DNA of 57,019 nucleotides from Pelargonium nanum (Eukaryota; Streptophyta; Magnoliopsida; Geraniales; Geraniaceae): assembly GCA_036897485.1 (NCBI GenBank), contig JAYMTF010000085.1, positions 1-57,019 on the forward strand, written 5' to 3'. Below, in pieces: positions 52,601 to 57,019 of this stretch (the first letter of the stretch is position 1; each line of letters starts with the position of its first letter). The notes below the pieces were generated by a model. The model saw only the letters and a list, made by a program, of their open reading frames with translations, was not told where the DNA came from and ran no database searches. The translations under genes and the position numbers were made by a program.

Positions 52601-53352
52601 TATTTGTATCCCAACAAATCTAATTTATTAAAAAAGCAAAACCCGCGAATTCTTAAATTGTAAAGCCTAATATATTCCAGACAACAACATATCTTAGTAA
52701 GTCATGAAAAGAATATCCTTAAGACTCGCGTAAATTACCTAGAATCTATCCTACCAAAAGGCACTTAGGTTTTTCTTACCAGATATGAATAATTTTAAAT
52801 TATATATGTTAGTAGTGTGTCGTAGTTTAGAAGAGGTGCGAACTCCTGTATAAAGCCCTGACATCTCCGTTGTCTCAAGACTTATCTGAATATTGAAGAT
52901 TTAGTAACTACGAGTCATAGGTTTGTAAATTTACTTAACAAGTGAAGTTGTTCCTGTTAGGAGGAAAATAAATTCTATTATCGAATATTCCAGAAAAACG
53001 GACCTCTCAAGCCTAAACCTTTTAAAAAGAAGCAGCGAATTAAATTATCCCGAGAATTACAGCGAAAAGAAAATTTCTTAAAATACCCGACTACCCCTGA
53101 TTGTACACTATTGCAATATATAGTAGGCCCCTTGTTAGTATATTAGTTCTCCAGCGGGTCCAATATGAGCTACAAAGGAATTTTTTATTCTCAAAAGAAA
53201 GAATCCCATAGGTAGGTATGCAGCTCACAAGCGTTACTAATTAAAAAAACAGGTAATTTAAGGAAATTCATTAGAATTGTAGAATTCTATGGATTAGTAC
53301 TTTTCCTTTTATCACAAAACCCTCGGGATAGTTAAGCACTACTGTACTCGCA

Positions 53353-53374
53353 GTAGTATAGTATAGTATAGTAC
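53353..53374. repeat. GTATA pentanucleotide repeat
   Basis: Three perfect GTATA units flanked by AGTA and GTAC form a microsatellite. Confidence 0.6.
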
Positions 53375-53540
53375 TAAGAATCCTTTAGTTAATATCGAAA
53401 GGGGTATATCTTCGCTTTATCTTGTCCTCTAACCTGATGATAAGAAAAAAACTCCATAGGGGATAGTGGGAAAATCATACTTAAATTAGCATGTCCACCT
53501 CTTTATCTAACTTTCGTCGCTTTTAACTTTGATTACTCGG

Positions 53541-53600
53541 ATAAAAGGGCTCGAACCCTTGCATGTCAATATCTAAAAGTATGTACCACCTATTAACATT
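53541..53600 (-). pseudogene. trnQ-like relic
   Basis: The minus strand GGTGGTACATACTTTTAG, then GACATGCAAGGGTTCGAGCC and CTTTTATCCGAG, follows the tRNA-Gln series GGCATGCAAAGGTTCGAATCC, then TTTTACTCCAG. The T stem AAGGG/CCTTT pairs fully with one G-T, which makes it the best-kept T stem of the relics. The D stem and the 5' acceptor are missing. Confidence 0.5.
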
Positions 53601-54714
53601 AACGTTCATGACGGTCTTGGTATATAACTTCAAAACCCCAGGGAACTCTCTTGATTCAACCTTGCCTACTTTAACCTAGGTTAATCCAACAAGATAGCAG
53701 ACTTTCATTCCTAAAATTGATATACATTTTAGAAATTAGATTTACTTTTTTTGAAGAAATAAGAAATCTCTGCTATTAGGAACCTTATTCTGCTAGTGAC
53801 TCAAATTCCAAATACTCTATACCGAGTTGTATGTGAATACACGCTTATTGAAAATAGAGCATTAGGTAAACCTAATAGCGACTTCCAAAATGTCCAATAT
53901 AAAATTACCTAAGTAAAGATAGACACTTTTCCACTTTAGAGTAGACTCTAAATATCTTGAATATGCTCCTGCCGAATCCCATATAGACAGAGAGTGCCCC
54001 CTTCCTATAAAGATTTCTTGCTATTGAAAGGGATATTATTGTAGTTAAAGAATAGACTTCTATTACAGTATGTAAGCTTTTAATTTTGTAACATAGGATA
54101 ATATGTTTATTAACATTTTGTTGCCGCAACATATAAATTAGAATATCTTGGGATAATACTAAAGGTAAGCTTCATAAGAGTACCTCAAAGCTGAAGCGAA
54201 ATAAATACCTATGGTTGATACTTTGAATTCTAGTACAGTCTAATAGTACCCATAAGGTGCCGTCTGAGCGTAATAAAAAGGTTATATAAACTAGATTCAG
54301 AGTTTTGCAACTAAAGAAATTGCCCGTGTTCTATTGACGGAAACCAAGTCAGCTTCTGATCTCGGGGGCACTTACACGTAATGATGAGTCTGTAATCGCA
54401 TCGTTCATATTGCTGTAATTTTTGATTGTGTTTATATAAGGGGTAGTTAAGTAGTTTATTGTATAGGTGCTTTTGCGTTTTGGAGCAGAACCGGGGAAAT
54501 ATAGTTTGGATTTTTATCAACAAAAGTGCATATATACGGAGTAGGTTCCTTTTTAAATCAGATTCATCAAAAGAAAGCTTAGCAAAGTATGTTAAATTTA
54601 TCCACTTTAAAGAAGGCTTGACTCCTTAATTAGTTCAATAGCTATCCCAAGAAGAATCTATTAGGTGTTTTTGGTCAACTCCCTGGTTATTTGTTCATTA
54701 AATCTGCGAGCACA

Positions 54715-54790
54715 TATCCCCCAACAGTGAACATTATTACTTTCAACCATGGAATTGAGTGAGTGTTGCTCTACCACTCGAAAAATTATC
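54715..54790 (-). pseudogene. tRNA-like relic (D arm side)
   Basis: The minus strand CGAGTGGTAGAGCAACACTC shares its 15-base D-arm word with the plus-strand relic at 37738. A weak T-arm echo, CCATGGTTGAAAG, follows at about the right distance. No stems are intact. Confidence 0.3.
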
Positions 54791-55373
54791 AATAAAAAAG
54801 GAGAGCCCTGCTAGAATAGAGAAGAAATCCATCGTAAATTTAATATATGAAAAAAAGGTTTTTGATAAAAGCAATAGATATGGGCTCTTGTTACTTTTTT
54901 ATTGGGAACTCCCCCTTAACTTTAGCTAATCCGTAAGATTTGTAGGAAATTCGAGGTTTATAATTGAATGTGCAAATGCAGAATAATATCTGAATGTTTT
55001 TGTATTAAGAGTTAAATTTTCTTTCGTATTTTTTTAGATTATATATATTTTATCCCCCAACGTTTGGAAAAGTCCGGCTTAGCTTTTAATCTCATAATTT
55101 AATAATGAGGAAACCTTACCTTAATATAAGTATAATTGATATGTTATGCGCTACAGTAAAAGAAATCCCTGAGAATACTATGAACAAATGTAATACTCCG
55201 GTGATATTTAGCTCTTTCAAGACTTACTTTTTTGTGTTTGCAAAACTATAACACAATTAGAGTATAATAAGAGAAGAAAAAAACTATTTGTATAAGTTAT
55301 AAATTCTTGCGGGTTGAATACCCACCACAAAAGAAAGGACCATATACTAACTTCTATCAAGGATAACAACTTC

Positions 55374-55393
55374 GATGCTTTTTTATAAGCATC
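55374..55393. other. 7-bp hairpin
   Basis: GATGCTT and AAGCATC pair perfectly around TTTTAT, about 1.2 kb upstream of ccmFC. Confidence 0.4.
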
Positions 55394-56379
55394 AGTCTAA
55401 CGAGTTGACTATACTAAATTCCACGGAAACTAATACTGACTTATTTCCTTCTAGTTATGGTTTTGAAATGTTTAAAGTGAATTCTTTTTTTAATTAACAA
55501 GATTCCCTATAGAATTAACCTTAGTCCTAGTTGTAACTACCTTATATTTAGGGAAGTGTGAAGTACCGAAATCCTTCATTGCTTCCAAAGCCCTTTGATA
55601 TTTAGATATCTGTACCCTCTTTAAGTTTTTGGTATTTGCAAAAAAGAATATATTATGCTATGAATAAGGGGGCAGCTCAACAATTTATAAAGAAATATAG
55701 CTACAATTGAGTAGTGCTCTTGACACCCTTACATCAAGAGGATGTTCCTTATAAGTAGAGTATATTAAGTAAAGCGGATAGTATACCCGGATAACATATG
55801 GTATATAATTTTGCCAAACCTTTTAAGTTGAATTACTTACCAGGTTTTTATCATTTTAAAAGGATCCTGTTGAGAGACTTGTAGAATATATTAAAGGAAT
55901 TACCTATTAACGATTTCATTAGTAGAGTAGCCCCTTATTAACTCAGGAAAAAAGGATTTAGTAGATGTTTTTTATATGACAAGCAAAGTCTAAATTTAGA
56001 AGGGGCCTTCCATTTACTCCTTTCAAAATGCCAATTATAGGGTGTAAAAGTTTGATATTTAACATTTGACTTAGTGCTTTACTTTCTCAATAAGTCCTTA
56101 CACGTAAGGTGTTTTACTGATTAGAGTCATAAATTTTTCGTGGGTCTTAGTTCCCCGATACATGAAAAGAAATGGAGGCGCTCTCAGAATTTACCGCCGA
56201 TCCAGCACTCTTTGAATTTTTATAATTCACTTTTAGTCTCTAGCATATACTTGTTAAAAACTATAATATCCAGAGAAGTGTAAAGATCAGATAATAAAAT
56301 CACCTAAATAGACATTATTTTACAATAAATCTTAGTAATAATCCTATACTTTTAGAGGAGCCTTCAATCCCTTATTCTT

Positions 56380-56450
56380 GCTTGAGATTGGTAGAGCACT
56401 GATCAAACGAAAAGAATACGGGGGGTTCAAAGCGACTCACATTATTCGTT
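56380..56450 (+). pseudogene. tRNA-like relic upstream of ccmFC
   Basis: GATTGGTAGAGCACTGATC and GGGGGGTTCAAAGCGAC have D-arm and T-arm words at tRNA spacing, ending about 165 bases before the ccmFC start and in the same orientation. The left half resembles the trnQ-like relic at 23901 (GGTARAGCACTGAT). No acceptor or anticodon stem pairs. In plant mitochondria such tRNA-like structures can be cut by RNase P and RNase Z and so set mRNA ends; whether this one does is untested. Confidence 0.4.
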
Positions 56451-56493
56451 AGTAGTAGTCAATTTATTATAAAAAAAATGTATACAAAGTAGC

Positions 56494-56522
56494 ACTCGTT
56501 GTTTAAATAACCTTGAACGAGT
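56494..56522. other. hairpin in the ccmFC upstream region
   Basis: ACTCGTT and AACGAGT pair perfectly over 7 bp around a 15-base loop, ending 93 bases before the ccmFC ATG. It lies between the tRNA-like relic and the start codon, so it would be in the 5' untranslated part of a ccmFC transcript that begins at or near the relic. Confidence 0.4.
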
Positions 56523-56615
56523 TCTGTTTGAGATAAAATATCACGTTCCATATTCAGTAACAAATCCGTGGAGTGACTACTCAATGCAAAAAAGTCTAAG
56601 ATAAGGATAGAACAT

Positions 56616-57019
56616 ATGCTTCAACTACAGAACTCTCTCTTTTTCATTACTGCCATGATTGTGCTTTCTGGGACGGCAGCTCCCATATTATTCAAATCGT
56701 TTATCAGTAGAGATGTTTCCATAGGCGCACCCTTTTTCAATGGTACTCTAATTCCTATTCTTATCTCTGTATTCGCTCTTTTAGTCTATTTATATTCGAG
56801 ACAATTACTAGGGACAAAAGCTGGAAGTGCTAGAGTCCTGGTCAAAACAAGCCGACCTCTTCTATTCCCGTATATAATTAGCAGAAGTTCATACAAATCT
56901 AGAGCAAGACAAGCTTTATTTTCCTTCGTTCTACTTCTTCATTTTCTCTTTCTCGAATTTAAAGCAGACTTCTCATATTTAGAATCTTTAGCTGGTGTGC
57001 TTTGCTTACTATGCTTTTG
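56616..57019 (+). CDS. ccmFC: CcmFC, cytochrome c maturation protein (5' part, cut by window edge)
   Basis: This encodes the start of CcmFC, one of the mitochondrial subunits into which bacterial CcmF (cytochrome c haem lyase) is split in plants. The protein sits in the inner membrane and takes part in attaching haem to apocytochrome c. The frame is open from ATG 56616 to the last base (134 codons plus 2 nt). The start MLQLQNSLFFIT, the motifs GTAAP (19-23), SRDV (31-34), GAPF (37-40), NGT (42-44) and the block FSYLES (119-124) followed by GVLCLL match the plant CcmFC N terminus as I recall it. Hydrophobic segments lie near residues 7-26, 45-60 and 100-115. The start fits because the recognised N-terminal motif begins exactly there; I see no Shine-Dalgarno-like site, as expected in plant mitochondria. 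The remaining C-terminal part and the family's usual group II intron would lie beyond the window. The exon is visibly less AT-rich than its flank. Many family Pro, Ser, His and Thr codons are Leu, Phe, Tyr or Ile here, as if edited sites were already T. Confidence 0.96.
   Translation, partial: MLQLQNSLFFITAMIVLSGTAAPILFKSFISRDVSIGAPFFNGTLIPILISVFALLVYLYSRQLLGTKAGSARVLVKTSRPLLFPYIISRSSYKSRARQALFSFVLLLHFLFLEFKADFSYLESLAGVLCLLCF

Larger units (their letters stand above)
44486..53540. other. AT-rich non-coding desert
   Basis: No gene recognised. Two overlapping plus-strand ORFs at 44894-45205 and 45141-45401 are the longest open stretch in the window, but no motif is recognisable and their length fits chance. 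A 13-bp inverted repeat lies at 46576-46603. Confidence 0.55.
53611..56379. other. non-coding region upstream of ccmFC
   Basis: AT-rich sequence with one tRNA relic (54715-54790) and one hairpin (55374-55393). No promoter could be assigned with confidence. Confidence 0.5.

Overview
The window looks like non-coding sequence from a vascular-plant mitochondrial genome. The only securely recognised gene is the 5' part of ccmFC (cytochrome c maturation, CcmF C-terminal subunit), starting at 56616 and running off the right edge. CcmFC as a separate mitochondrial reading frame is typical of plant mitochondria, and the N-terminal residues match the family closely. The rest is AT-rich (by eye about two thirds A+T), has no ORF above 103 codons, and shows no rRNA, no second recognised protein gene and no clear exon that I could find by reading. 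I cannot name the species. A fast-evolving, expanded, AT-rich mitogenome (for example a holoparasitic angiosperm or another lineage with a very large mitogenome) would fit, but this is inference.

Layout. 1-900 holds diverged copies of dispersed repeats also found near 21.8 and 25.6 kb. 900-4870 is featureless apart from small hairpins. A trnK(UUU)-like gene with a good acceptor stem lies on the minus strand at 4878-4949, with a trnQ-like fragment beside it. 5.1-20.9 kb is AT-rich desert containing a clear trnK relic (13349-13420) and a strong hairpin (19383-19408). 20.9-27.9 kb is an island of different texture: pyrimidine-rich on the plus strand, with degenerate repeats related to ACAGGTATTAAGAAG on the minus strand, copies of the dispersed repeats, and several tRNA relics. 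27.9-43.7 kb is desert with scattered tRNA relics. 43.7-44.7 kb is a smaller patch resembling the island and carries a chimeric trnK/trnQ-like relic. 44.7-56.4 kb is desert with further relics, the last about 165 bases upstream of ccmFC.

The main signal beyond ccmFC is a family of roughly sixteen decayed tRNA-like sequences on both strands. They keep D-arm words (GGTAGAGCA) and T-arm words (GGTTCRAATC) while acceptor or T stems are broken. Such relics can act as RNA processing signals (t-elements) in plant mitochondria, so the one before ccmFC is worth testing. The ccmFC exon itself carries T at many codons where other plants, as I recall them, carry C, which suggests loss of RNA-editing sites and/or strong C-to-T drift. 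I found no convincing new gene system.
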